Shown here: one piece after another, positions 25,279-33,808 of the stretch
How positions within the stretch are numbered: the stretch's first letter is position 1
Layout: every line of letters starts with the position of its first letter
Assembly (NCBI GenBank): GCA_014730055.1
Contig: WJIV01000066.1
Location: forward strand, 1-37,688
Length of the DNA stretch: 37,688 bases
Origin: Candidatus Bathyarchaeota archaeon
GTDB taxonomy: Archaea > Thermoproteota > Bathyarchaeia > TCS64
Direction: 5' to 3'
Made by a program: the position numbers and the translations under genes
The notes under the pieces: generated by a model
The model's input: only the letters and a program-made list of their open reading frames with translations
Told to the model about the DNA's origin: nothing
The model's database searches: none

Positions 25279-25512
25279 TTTACAGCCCAGCTATAGATTA
25301 GAATCAATATAAAAAGGAATTCTGGAGGGATCAACTAGTTTTCTAATCTATTTTCATCTATATATATTAATCTAAATATATATTAAATCAGTGAGAAGGT
25401 ATTTTTCCAAAAACTAAATTTTCAAATGAGATTTTTGGACTGTGAATGATTATGAAAAAAGGGTTTATAGTCTTAATATTATTAGGAAAAGATATATAGC
25501 ATTAAATTTACT

Positions 25513-25986
25513 ATGGCGAATGATCTTGGTGAGATTGTTTTGAAATGTCCATTTTGTGGATCAGAGGAAATACGTACTCTAGAAACACGAGATAGTCCTA
25601 ACAATATGACAAGACGCAGAAAAGAATGTATAATTTGCGAGAAACGCTTCACCACCTATGAGTATATAGAAGAAATTGAGCTGATGGTTGAAAAGAAAGA
25701 TGGAAGACTTGAAAGGTTCGATAAAGATAAGATAATTAAAGGATTACAAAAAGCATGTGAGAAACGTCCAGTGAGTATCGAACAAATGAGAGATATCGCC
25801 GAACAAATACGCCTAGAAATCATATCTGAAGGAAGAGAGCAGGTGTCGTCAATAGAAATTGGAGATAAGGTAATGGAACATCTAAAAGAAATTGACTACG
25901 TTTGTTACGTTAGATTCGCTTCCGTATATAAAGAATTTAAGGATCCCAGCGATTTCAGTAAATTGGTAAAAGAGAAACAAAACTAA
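25513..25986 (+). CDS. nrdR: NrdR-type ribonucleotide reductase repressor (zinc ribbon plus ATP-cone)
   Basis: 157-residue protein with the complete NrdR architecture. An N-terminal zinc ribbon (C12, C15, C39, C42) has the R-R-R-K-E-C and KRFTTYEYIEE signatures, and an ATP-cone (about 55-145) binds dATP/ATP in bacterial homologues. NrdR senses deoxynucleotide levels and represses ribonucleotide reductase genes. Bacterial NrdR is the family reference; archaeal members are fewer. No nrd gene is in the window. TATA-like elements occur at about 25464-25469 and 25493-25498; I cannot decide between them. Its 3' end overlaps endA by 4 bp. Confidence 0.92.
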   Translation: MANDLGEIVLKCPFCGSEEIRTLETRDSPNNMTRRRKECIICEKRFTTYEYIEEIELMVEKKDGRLERFDKDKIIKGLQKACEKRPVSIEQMRDIAEQIRLEIISEGREQVSSIEIGDKVMEHLKEIDYVCYVRFASVYKEFKDPSDFSKLVKEKQN

Positions 25987-26528
25987 GCTCTCCACCAGTC
26001 AAATTCGACATATTTGATATTTTCATTGACTATCGCTAAAATAAATGATTTTCTAACTGTTGTAGCAAGACGCCCAGCTTTAACGATATCTGCCGCAGAT
26101 ATTTTTTGATCTTGTTTTTGTATCTGCACTATATATGGTGCGTGATCAATACCTGGTCCTTGTTCGTATACAGCAAAGTCACAACCATATTTTATCCCAG
26201 GAGCAATTATAAATCCTCTATTTCTTAGGTCTTGATAAACTCTGTATTTTTCATTAAATTGGTGGTAGCTTCTGCTGAATTTTTGTCGAAGCTGATTTGG
26301 GTCAATTAACTCACCGTTTTTAGTCACTCTGATAAAGCTTTTCTCTGCCAGGTATAAACCTTCGACGGGATCTAGAATTAAGGGGTCATTGAAATTTTCT
26401 TTTGGTTTGGACACTCCTAGGGGTCTTCCGTAAAAACCGTTTCTGAATAATTTATTTGCTTGGTTGACATCCCAGACTATTAAACGGTTATCAGGTAATA
26501 GCTGGACATCGATTTCATTTATAGGCAT
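25983..26528 (-). CDS. endA: tRNA-splicing endonuclease, homomeric type
   Basis: Cuts introns from pre-tRNAs at bulge-helix-bulge sites. The 181 residues match the short archaeal (alpha4) form. The catalytic triad is visible as Y121 (in GCDFAVYEQG), H129 (in IDHAPYIVQI) and K160 (in TVRKSFILAI), with the normal 31-residue spacing between His and Lys. The N-terminal domain carries the GFYGRPLGVSKP motif. It is expected to act as a homotetramer. It sits 6 bp after the DUF47 gene on the minus strand. Confidence 0.94.
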   Translation of the reverse strand: MPINEIDVQLLPDNRLIVWDVNQANKLFRNGFYGRPLGVSKPKENFNDPLILDPVEGLYLAEKSFIRVTKNGELIDPNQLRQKFSRSYHQFNEKYRVYQDLRNRGFIIAPGIKYGCDFAVYEQGPGIDHAPYIVQIQKQDQKISAADIVKAGRLATTVRKSFILAIVNENIKYVEFDWWRA

Positions 26529-26534
26529 TAGCTC

Positions 26535-27185
26535 TCAAAGTGCTATTATTCTTATCAAGTCTGAAGCATCTCGTACGCTATCAACCAAGCTCTCAATCAT
26601 CGAGATGTTGTCTTTCAGTATTAGTATTATTGGAAGATCCAAATCACTTGTTATCACGGTCATCTCTGTTCTCATATACTCTTGATCTATAATTTTTTCC
26701 AAGTTGTCTATTTCTTTTGTAAATCCTATACTTTTTTCACTATTAAAACCTAGACTCATCACTGCTTCTCTTAATTTGATAAGTGTATCAAACGCCTTAT
26801 CATTAAGCGAATTCAATTGGCTTGCAATATCTTCACTTACTAACCAATTTCTTTTTTCCATCTCCGCAAATCTGGCACCTATGCTATTAATGTGATCAAC
26901 AATATCACCGAATTTGCTAATTAATCGAAAAAAGTCCTCTCTACTAACAAGGACTCCTCCAATTTCATGCAACTCTCGAATCAGAGTTCCTCTGATATCT
27001 ATTGATTCATTTACGATACTATTGATATCTTCCATGAATCCACTGGCCTTTTTTTCTTCATTTATAAGATTATCTGTAATCGCTAATACTTTTCTGTAAG
27101 CTTCTACGATAAGTCTAGCGTGATCCTGACATAGCATGAGAAGGTTTCTCATTGTCCGGTCTTCTGATTCAATAGGAAATACCAT
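26535..27185 (-). CDS. DUF47 (PhoU-like) family protein
   Basis: 216-residue all-helical protein of the DUF47/PhoU-like group, associated in many genomes with phosphate transport or its control. The family signature is visible as the S-R-E-D-F-F-R-L-I-S-K-F-G-D-I-V-D-H-I motif at about 81-99, the place where this family usually has ED...L...D-D-I-D metal-binding residues. No Pit or Pst phosphate transporter is adjacent. It is translated upstream of endA (6-bp gap), probably on one mRNA. Function in phosphate metabolism is inferred from the family only. Confidence 0.8.
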   Translation of the reverse strand: MVFPIESEDRTMRNLLMLCQDHARLIVEAYRKVLAITDNLINEEKKASGFMEDINSIVNESIDIRGTLIRELHEIGGVLVSREDFFRLISKFGDIVDHINSIGARFAEMEKRNWLVSEDIASQLNSLNDKAFDTLIKLREAVMSLGFNSEKSIGFTKEIDNLEKIIDQEYMRTEMTVITSDLDLPIILILKDNISMIESLVDSVRDASDLIRIIAL

Positions 27186-27285
27186 AGATTACACCAGTTA
27201 TTATTATATGAATAATTATCCTAGTAGGTTTTAAACTTTAAACTTTTTAAAAAATACTAAAACAATTTTGTATATATGATACTTA

Positions 27286-27308
27286 TCAAAAAAAATTAAA
27301 AAAAATTT
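27286..27308 (-). terminator. Oligo-T terminator after the zinc-ribbon gene
   Basis: On the minus strand two runs of eight T (27298-27305 and 27288-27295) follow the zinc-ribbon stop codon immediately. This is a strong archaeal-type U-tract terminator. Confidence 0.55.
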
Positions 27309-27527
27309 TTACCGCTTTTTTTTGCTGCTAGTCCACCAATCTAAATAGTCTTGGTTTCTTTGACGTCGCTTTTCTTCTTCGTCATCTTTTTGACTATACA
27401 ACCTGTCTAAAGCTTTACTCAATTCTGCTTCTGTATATGTAAGACCACAGCTTTGGCAACTGTATTGTCTGAGCTTAGTATCCCATTTCAGTTCTCCGCC
27501 ACATTCTGTGCAATAAGGTATTATTAT
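27309..27527 (-). CDS. Small zinc-ribbon protein without a canonical start codon
   Basis: An open frame encodes PYCTECGGELKWDTKLRQYS, then CQSCGLTYTEAEL, a charged helical stretch and a C-terminal DYLDWWTSSKKKR. Four cysteines in two CxxC pairs make a zinc ribbon of 69 residues after the proposed start. The frame has no ATG, GTG or TTG between an in-frame TAG (27546-27548) and the ribbon. Instead three ATA codons (27519-27527) follow a GGAGGA Shine-Dalgarno-like sequence. The ATA at 27521, about 7 nt after GGAGG, would be the best placed start; the entry begins at the first ATA. A sequence error is the main alternative. Function unknown. Confidence 0.65.
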   Translation of the reverse strand: MIIPYCTECGGELKWDTKLRQYSCQSCGLTYTEAELSKALDRLYSQKDDEEEKRRQRNQDYLDWWTSSKKKR

Positions 27528-27677
27528 TCCTCCATTTTCCTCAGGCTATTTTCCTACTCTGAGGGTAATTAAACAGAAGTGACTATTATACCTTTTTTTA
27601 TAGAATAAAACTAGTTAGTATACCTGCTATAAATAATTTTCAAGACTTTAGTTCAAGGCTTTGTATAAAGAAAAAGA

Positions 27678-29021
27678 TCAGGAGTCTGGGGGAGATGCAA
27701 TGAAACCCTGGTTCATTAACATCTTTACAACATTCTGAGTCCTTTTTATTATTGACTCCGCTCCATTATAAAGTTCATCACGGCTCAATTTATTTCTCGC
27801 AAGTCCTTGTTCAATTGCCTTCAAACCTGTTTCGACAGCTTGTAAAGGATAGATTTCCCACTCCTCCATAGTTGGTATTATATAATCTTCCCTTAATCCT
27901 TTATTTTCCGCATATTTCGCTAGTGCTGATGCAGAGGCGATACACATCTCATCACTTATTGTTTTTGCTCTTACATCAAGTGCTCCTCTGAAAATGGCTG
28001 GAAATACAAGACTATTATTGATCTGGTTATCAAAATCACTCCTTCCTGTTGCAACAATCTTGGCTCCTGCTGCTTTGGCATCCCATGGCCATATTTCCGG
28101 GACAGGGTTAGCACAGGCAAAAACAATTGGGTCTTCTGCCATACCTTCAATATCTTCTTTCTTTATCACGTCGGGTCCAGGTGTGCTTGCTGCGATTATT
28201 ATGTCGCTTCCTTTAGCAGCTTCTTTTATTCTTCCATCAACATTATCAGGGTTCGTCTCTTTCGCAATATCCCATTTGTATGAATTTTTAACATCATCTC
28301 TGAAGGTGCCAAGTGTTCCTCTACTATCTGTCATAATAACATGTTCAGGTTTCACTCCTGCGGCTTTTAATAGATAATATGTCCTAGTGTTAGCAGATCC
28401 CGTTCCAACGATAGTGAACTTGGCTTCCTCCATTTTTTTTCCAACTAATTTAAGAGCGTTTATTGTACCAGCTAGGCTTACCGCTGCAGTACCCTGCTGA
28501 TCATCGTGCCATACAGGAATGGGCATTTCCTTTCTAAGCTTTTCAAGAATATAGAAGCACTTCGGTTTACTGAAGTCCTCTAGATTTATACCGCCAAAAC
28601 TTGGCTCTATCCATTTTACCGCTTGTATTACCTCATCGGGGTCTTTGGTTGAGAGGCAAATGGGGAACGCGTCAACGCCTCCAAGGTACTTGAATATTAA
28701 GGCCTTTCCTTCCATTACTGGCATTCCCGCCTGGCCCCCAATATCTCCGAGTCCTAAAACCCGTGTTCCATCACTGACAACGGCAACATAGTTCCATTTG
28801 CTTGTAAGCTCAAAGGATTTCTCTTTTTCTTTCTCAATCTGAAGGCAAGCTTCTGCTACTCCAGGCGTATACCATATGTTAAAGTCTTGTAAGCTTCTGA
28901 TTGCCGCCTTTGGCATTACTTCAACTTTTCCTTTATAGAATGCGTGGTAATCTGGAGCGATTTTTTTCCATTTAGTGGCTTTCTTCAACAGTTCATCTGT
29001 ATCTATACTCAAAGTGATCAA
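27678..29021 (-). CDS. NAD(P)-dependent malic enzyme
   Basis: Oxidatively decarboxylates malate to pyruvate and CO2, or runs in reverse. The 447 residues fit bacterial/archaeal-type malic enzymes: WYTPGVAEACLQI (about 51-63), VAVVSDGTRVLGLGDIGGQAGMPVMEGKA, PVWHDDQQGTA with the metal ligands, the dinucleotide motif FTIVGTGSANTRTYYLL, and FACANPVPEIWPWDA. Start is TTG 29021, with TTG 29012 as alternative; a TATA box at 29041-29049 fits either as leaderless. It follows hdrA on the same strand with an 80-bp gap, and lies near fumarase, so it probably feeds the C4-acid module. Confidence 0.94.
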   Translation of the reverse strand: MITLSIDTDELLKKATKWKKIAPDYHAFYKGKVEVMPKAAIRSLQDFNIWYTPGVAEACLQIEKEKEKSFELTSKWNYVAVVSDGTRVLGLGDIGGQAGMPVMEGKALIFKYLGGVDAFPICLSTKDPDEVIQAVKWIEPSFGGINLEDFSKPKCFYILEKLRKEMPIPVWHDDQQGTAAVSLAGTINALKLVGKKMEEAKFTIVGTGSANTRTYYLLKAAGVKPEHVIMTDSRGTLGTFRDDVKNSYKWDIAKETNPDNVDGRIKEAAKGSDIIIAASTPGPDVIKKEDIEGMAEDPIVFACANPVPEIWPWDAKAAGAKIVATGRSDFDNQINNSLVFPAIFRGALDVRAKTISDEMCIASASALAKYAENKGLREDYIIPTMEEWEIYPLQAVETGLKAIEQGLARNKLSRDELYNGAESIIKRTQNVVKMLMNQGFIASPPDS

Positions 29022-29040
29022 AGAGAAAGACTAAGATTAG

Positions 29041-29049
29041 ATATATAAG
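29041..29049 (-). promoter_or_regulatory. TATA box for malic enzyme
   Basis: Minus-strand CTTATATAT, centred about 24 nt before TTG 29021. It suggests the malic enzyme gene can be transcribed separately from the Hdr/Tfr operon. Confidence 0.45.
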
Positions 29050-29101
29050 ATATCAGCATTTCAGTTTTACTTGAATAATAATTTTAAAAAAGATTAAAAC
29101 A

Positions 29102-31462
29102 TTAGGAGAATTTCTCCATAAGTTCTTCGCGAGTTTCTTGATCGAGCGGTCCTTCGGTCTCAACTATGTCATGGAAAGTTTTGAAAACTCTTTCCAGTTT
29201 TCTCCAGTCCGGTACATATGCCCTGCTAAACCAAATTCTACTGCTATCAACGTCTTCGTCTTCAATATCCCAGCGCCATTCATCAATACGTTCCTCGCTG
29301 ATTATATGTGCATCACCATATGGTCCTTCATGTTCAGGTGCTTCCAACGCCATTACTCCATCAGCTCCATGAGCGAAAGCATATAGGAAATGTTCCAATT
29401 TTAATCTAGCAAGACTTGGTAGTGGTATAATCCTTATGCTGCTGGGATAGCTTAATCTAGCTAATCCGGCTAGATCAACTGCTGTATAAGCTACTTCCTC
29501 TTCCACAAAGGCAAGTATTTTCAAACCGGCACTGCTTCCAGCTAGAGCCCCTCTAATAGTTGCTTTTAACTGAGATTCTCCAAGAGCTTGCTGGTCCAAA
29601 GCATTTTCGGGACATTCAGGAATACAGGCACCGCAACCACTACACATTATCTGATTGATAACTGGTTTACCTTCATTCATTTTAATTGCACTCTCAGGAC
29701 ATATATCCACGCATGCCTCACATCCCGTACAGGCTTCAGGATCTTCTAGATATGCTTTGTTTGGTTCTATTATCCTATCAGCACTCAGGAAGTTAACCAC
29801 TTTCATGGCGGCTCCCTCGGCTTCAGCGGTTGTACTCTGAATATCTTTAGGCCCGATGATCATCCCAGCTGCATAAATCCCGTCCCTTTTAGTACTCATG
29901 GGATCTAGTTTTGGATGACGTTCTAAAATGAATTGATCTTCATCTGCAGGTACTCGTAGATTTTCTGCTAACTTTAGGGTTTCTTGACTTGTAACAATGG
30001 GTGGTGCAAGGACAACAAGATCTACAGGATTTTCAATCATCCTGTTAAGCATCATATCCTCACTTCTCACAAGTACATGATCATCCTCGGGTATAACCTC
30101 GGTTACTTTTCCTTTAACAAATCTTGCGCCTTTTTCCTGTGTTGTCCTGTAAAATTCCTCGTATCTTCTCCCAGGTGCTCTGATGTCAATGTAATGGATC
30201 CAGACATCTATACCTCGATCTCTAAGTAACTGTGCTTGTTTCAAACTGTACAAGCAACAAACACGACTACAATGTGGTCTGCCAACCTCTGTATCTCTGC
30301 TTCCCGCACAGAGGACATAAGCAATACTCTTAACTTCCTTTCCTGTTTGGGGTACAATTAGCTGACTTCCTGTAGGACCGTTTACGTCTAGGATCCTTTC
30401 CATCTCTAAACTAGTTACGACATTTGGATAGATGCCATATCCATAGTTGGTTAATCCACCAATGTCGTAAAGCTCGAATCCTGTCGCTAAAACAATTGCT
30501 CCAACATTTAATTCCAGAGTTTTTCCAGGATCATTGATATCGATCGCTTCAGCAGGGCATGTTCTTTCACATGCACCGCATTTAATACATGACTCAAAGT
30601 CAATCGTGTATATGCTTGGTACAGCTTGAGGAAAGGGCCTATAGATAGATTTTCTTTCGCTGAGGCCTTCGTTATATTCGTCCTTAGCTTTACTGGGACA
30701 GACTTGAGAACAAGCTCCACACCCTATACATTTATCAGGATCAACGCCTCTTGGTTTCACCCAGATTTTAGCCTTAAAGTCCCCAGGAACACCAGTAATC
30801 TCTTTGACTTCGCTGTACGTGATAAGATCGATATTTTTACTTTGATTAACTTGAGCCATTTTGGGAGTCAAGATGCATTGACTACAGTCCAAGGTGGGAA
30901 AGACTTTCGGATACTGAATCATGTGTCCGCCAATACTAGGTTCTTTCTCAATTAGATGTACATTTAATCCGAACTCACTCAATCTAAGGCTCGCTGTAAT
31001 ACCTGCTACTCCACCACCGATTACAAGGACCTCTGGAATTACATCCATTTTTTCCGCTTTTAGAGCAGATGATTGTTTTGTTCTTTCTATAGCACCTTTA
31101 ATAAGATCTAATGCTTTAACTGTGGCGCCATTATGATCATCCTTATGAACCCAGCTACATTGTTCACGGATATTCACCATCTCTAAATATCCTTGGTTTA
31201 ATCCTTTCTCTTCCAAGTTACTTAGAAAAGTTGTTCTATGCATTTTGGGGGTGCAGCAAGCTAGTACAACTCTATCAAGGTTTTCTTCTTCTACTTTTTG
31301 CTTGATATTTTCTATACTAGGACTACTGCAAAGATATCTTTCTATCTGGATATAGTCAGCTTCATCTTGAAGTGCATTGACGACCTCTTCGGTATCGACT
31401 ACATCTCCAATATTCCCGCCGCATTCACAGACCCAGACACCTATTTTTGGTTTTTCTGACAT
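29102..31462 (-). CDS. hdrA: HdrA-type flavin/iron-sulfur subunit with a cysteine-less MvhD-like tail
   Basis: Central FAD protein of heterodisulfide-reductase-like complexes, in which some members bifurcate electrons. The 786 residues contain an N-terminal cysteine cluster (VCECGGNIGD; C45, CC 69-70, C102), the FAD site VLVIGGGVAGI (146-155) and FPTLDCSQCILTPKM (188-202). Two ferredoxin motifs (C245-C255 and C292-C302) precede the second FAD half (VLCAGSRD), and two more follow at 578-588 and 607-617. From about 648 to 720 an MvhD-like domain follows, but no cysteine remains after C617. AGGAG overlaps the upstream stop and sits 7 nt before the ATG. QmoB-like proteins are the closest alternative. 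Confidence 0.93.
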   Translation of the reverse strand: MSEKPKIGVWVCECGGNIGDVVDTEEVVNALQDEADYIQIERYLCSSPSIENIKQKVEEENLDRVVLACCTPKMHRTTFLSNLEEKGLNQGYLEMVNIREQCSWVHKDDHNGATVKALDLIKGAIERTKQSSALKAEKMDVIPEVLVIGGGVAGITASLRLSEFGLNVHLIEKEPSIGGHMIQYPKVFPTLDCSQCILTPKMAQVNQSKNIDLITYSEVKEITGVPGDFKAKIWVKPRGVDPDKCIGCGACSQVCPSKAKDEYNEGLSERKSIYRPFPQAVPSIYTIDFESCIKCGACERTCPAEAIDINDPGKTLELNVGAIVLATGFELYDIGGLTNYGYGIYPNVVTSLEMERILDVNGPTGSQLIVPQTGKEVKSIAYVLCAGSRDTEVGRPHCSRVCCLYSLKQAQLLRDRGIDVWIHYIDIRAPGRRYEEFYRTTQEKGARFVKGKVTEVIPEDDHVLVRSEDMMLNRMIENPVDLVVLAPPIVTSQETLKLAENLRVPADEDQFILERHPKLDPMSTKRDGIYAAGMIIGPKDIQSTTAEAEGAAMKVVNFLSADRIIEPNKAYLEDPEACTGCEACVDICPESAIKMNEGKPVINQIMCSGCGACIPECPENALDQQALGESQLKATIRGALAGSSAGLKILAFVEEEVAYTAVDLAGLARLSYPSSIRIIPLPSLARLKLEHFLYAFAHGADGVMALEAPEHEGPYGDAHIISEERIDEWRWDIEDEDVDSSRIWFSRAYVPDWRKLERVFKTFHDIVETEGPLDQETREELMEKFS

Positions 31463-31472
31463 GCAAATACTC

Positions 31473-33125
31473 CTATAATAGTTTTAGCTGATGTTCCAGT
31501 GTTTTCTTACCACGGTATTCAGGTAAGAGGATTGGACTGGTTCTATCGGTCTCAATACCCGTTCTATTGAGCATTTTTGAATACTGGTTTACGTGATCCA
31601 GGTTTAACTTTCCAATTTCAGCTGTTTTAGCTCTATTAGCTGCTGCTTTACCTGCTCTCCTACCGAATACGTATAGGTCTAATTGACTATTTCCCATTAG
31701 ACGGTTCTTTCCATGAACACCGCCACATATTTCTCCTGCAGCATAAAGTCCGGGAACTTGGGTCTCACATTTTACATTTATCTCGACCCCGCCGTTCTGA
31801 TAATGTAAAGTGGGGAATACTAGCATTGGCTCTTTTCGTATATCTATACCAAACTTTTTGTAGTTTCGGAACATTGCTGCGAATTCTCGTTCAATTGTTC
31901 CCTCTCCATTTATTTCATCAATTAAGGGTGTATCAAGCCATACTCCCTTCATCCCTGTTGGTGTTGTAATTCCTTTTTCTCTTCCGTAGCATTCTCTAAT
32001 TAAAGCTGATGCTTCAACGTCCCTTGTTTCCAAGGGATAGACAAATAGCTCCCCATCGATATTTACTGGTTGTGCGCCTCTTCCTCTTAGTTTTTCTGTG
32101 CAGAGCTGTCCTACTATTTGCTCAGGGTACGCAGAGCCTGTAGGGTGGAATTGAGTACTATCTAGATGAATTAAATTTGCTCCAGCGCGATAAGCCATAA
32201 TAATTCCATCACCTGTTGCTCCATAATGATTCGTTGTTTCGAAGCCCTGTATATGTAACCTTCCGAAGCCACCAGTTGCTAGAATTGTAGATTTAGCTCT
32301 TGCGACTTTGTATTGATCATTGTCCATATCATATAATAGTGCACCTGCAACCTGCCCTTTATCGTCTTTTAAGAATTCGACTGCAGATGTGAACTCAACA
32401 TAGTTAATCTCTCGGTTGATTATCTCATCCATTAATACTCTAGTTATCTCCATACCAGTGTAATCCTTGCAACTATGCATCCTTCTCCTGCTCGTTCCCC
32501 CACCGGGTGCTAATTGCATGCTACCATCGGGGAGTTTGTCATATAGGACTCCTAGCTCTTCGTGCCATTTGATTACATCGGCCCCATCTTTTACAAGTGC
32601 CTCGACAAGTTCTGGTTTATTCTCGTAGTGACCGCCCCCAATTACATCAAGATAGTGTATGGTTGGGCTATCATCTGGGGCGTCGGCAGCCTGTATTCCT
32701 CCCTGGCTCATCTTACTGTTAGCATCTCCTAGCCTGAGTTTTTGTACAATTAATATTTTTTCGGGTTTGATTCCATTATCATTAGCAATTATTGCAGCAC
32801 TCAGACCAGCTCCGCCAGCACCTATAATCAGAACATCTAAGTCGTAGTCAATCTCGCCTAAATTAATTTCATCTGGATCAATAATTGGGAAAGCTTCTAG
32901 AATATCCGCCACTTCATGTGGCATTAGTTGGCCCTTACTTTTTCCAATTTTTAATTCTCTTTTTTGGTCCATTTTCCAGTCTGGATGGAAGTTTTCTAGT
33001 ATAGCCTGTTTTTCATCAGCGGTCATTGCAGGGAAGCTTTTACCTATTCTGCTCTTTCTCGTTTCTTCTACTTTTTTAAGGCTATCCTGCATATATTCAG
33101 GGTATCCACTTTCATATTCGCTCAT
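31473..33125 (-). CDS. Fumarate reductase/succinate dehydrogenase-type flavoprotein (TfrA-like)
   Basis: FAD subunit of the fumarate reductase family, most like TfrA of methanogen thiol:fumarate reductase; interconverts fumarate and succinate. The 550 residues show the FAD site VLIIGAGGAGLSAA (98-111), TGDGIIMAYRAGA (304-316), substrate motif STQFHPTG (323-330), the proton-shuttle region RGRGAQPVN (347-355), HYQNGGV (441-447) and a C-terminal NRLMGNSQLDLYVFGRRAG. The covalent-FAD His of SdhA is absent (NSKMSQGG), which fits the non-covalent FAD of TfrA. About 95 extra residues precede the FAD site. The ATG overlaps the preceding FeS gene by 4 bp. The HdrA gene follows after 10 bp. Confidence 0.92.
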   Translation of the reverse strand: MSEYESGYPEYMQDSLKKVEETRKSRIGKSFPAMTADEKQAILENFHPDWKMDQKRELKIGKSKGQLMPHEVADILEAFPIIDPDEINLGEIDYDLDVLIIGAGGAGLSAAIIANDNGIKPEKILIVQKLRLGDANSKMSQGGIQAADAPDDSPTIHYLDVIGGGHYENKPELVEALVKDGADVIKWHEELGVLYDKLPDGSMQLAPGGGTSRRRMHSCKDYTGMEITRVLMDEIINREINYVEFTSAVEFLKDDKGQVAGALLYDMDNDQYKVARAKSTILATGGFGRLHIQGFETTNHYGATGDGIIMAYRAGANLIHLDSTQFHPTGSAYPEQIVGQLCTEKLRGRGAQPVNIDGELFVYPLETRDVEASALIRECYGREKGITTPTGMKGVWLDTPLIDEINGEGTIEREFAAMFRNYKKFGIDIRKEPMLVFPTLHYQNGGVEINVKCETQVPGLYAAGEICGGVHGKNRLMGNSQLDLYVFGRRAGKAAANRAKTAEIGKLNLDHVNQYSKMLNRTGIETDRTSPILLPEYRGKKTLEHQLKLL

Positions 33126-33808
33126 TCTAGAATCGTCTCCCTGTTTTCATAAAGAACTTGAAGGGTCTTCTTATCTGCCTGCATAAGTTCTCTAATTTCA
33201 TCGTCGAACTTGCCACTTTCAACTTCTTTCGCTCTATCCAATACATGCTCAGTTGGACCATCTACATATTTTGCATACAGTCTACGAGCTAGTTGCCCCA
33301 CATTATAAGGTACTATTTCAGCTGGACAACGTACTGCACATAAACCACAGCTAATGCAATCAAAGCTAAGTTTGGCAGCTTTTGTAATATCTCCTCTTAG
33401 AGATGCTTGCACATAATCCATTACCATTATATCTTGTGGGCAAGCCTTTGTGCAAGTGTTGCATGCGAGACATCTTGAGACTTCTGGATAGTACTCTAAG
33501 ATGGTTGATAGATCAGGCCTTATATCATCAAGATTATAGGTAATTTTCTCGGCTGGACTAAATGGAATCTGTGCAATGTACATTCCGTCTTCTACGATCT
33601 TTTGACATGCTAATGCACCTTCAAGTTTGTAGCTTCCTTTGGTTCTATATATTGTTGCACAGGCACCACAGTATCCACCTCTGCATCCAGCGCCCCTGGT
33701 AAATTGATGCCCAGCATATTCCATGGCTTTCATTATTGTAAGATCTGCTGGGACCTCGTACTTCTTTCCCATTACAAATATTGTTACAGTTTCTTGATTG
33801 TTACTCAA
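33122..33808 (-). CDS. FeS subunit: [2Fe-2S] plus two [4Fe-4S] clusters (TfrB N-terminal/SdhB-like)
   Basis: Electron-transfer subunit of 228 residues. It begins with a plant-type [2Fe-2S] ferredoxin domain (C42, C47, C50, C68; GCRGGYCGACATIY), followed by two [4Fe-4S] motifs (C113, C116, C119, C123; C151, C154, C157, C161). This matches the N-terminal half of TfrB or SdhB-type subunits; the HdrB-like half that TfrB carries is instead the separate next-upstream gene. It overlaps both neighbours by 4 bp (ATGA), so it is tightly coupled to the HdrB-like and flavoprotein genes. It likely wires the flavoprotein to the Hdr part. Confidence 0.92.
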   Translation of the reverse strand: MSNNQETVTIFVMGKKYEVPADLTIMKAMEYAGHQFTRGAGCRGGYCGACATIYRTKGSYKLEGALACQKIVEDGMYIAQIPFSPAEKITYNLDDIRPDLSTILEYYPEVSRCLACNTCTKACPQDIMVMDYVQASLRGDITKAAKLSFDCISCGLCAVRCPAEIVPYNVGQLARRLYAKYVDGPTEHVLDRAKEVESGKFDDEIRELMQADKKTLQVLYENRETILE

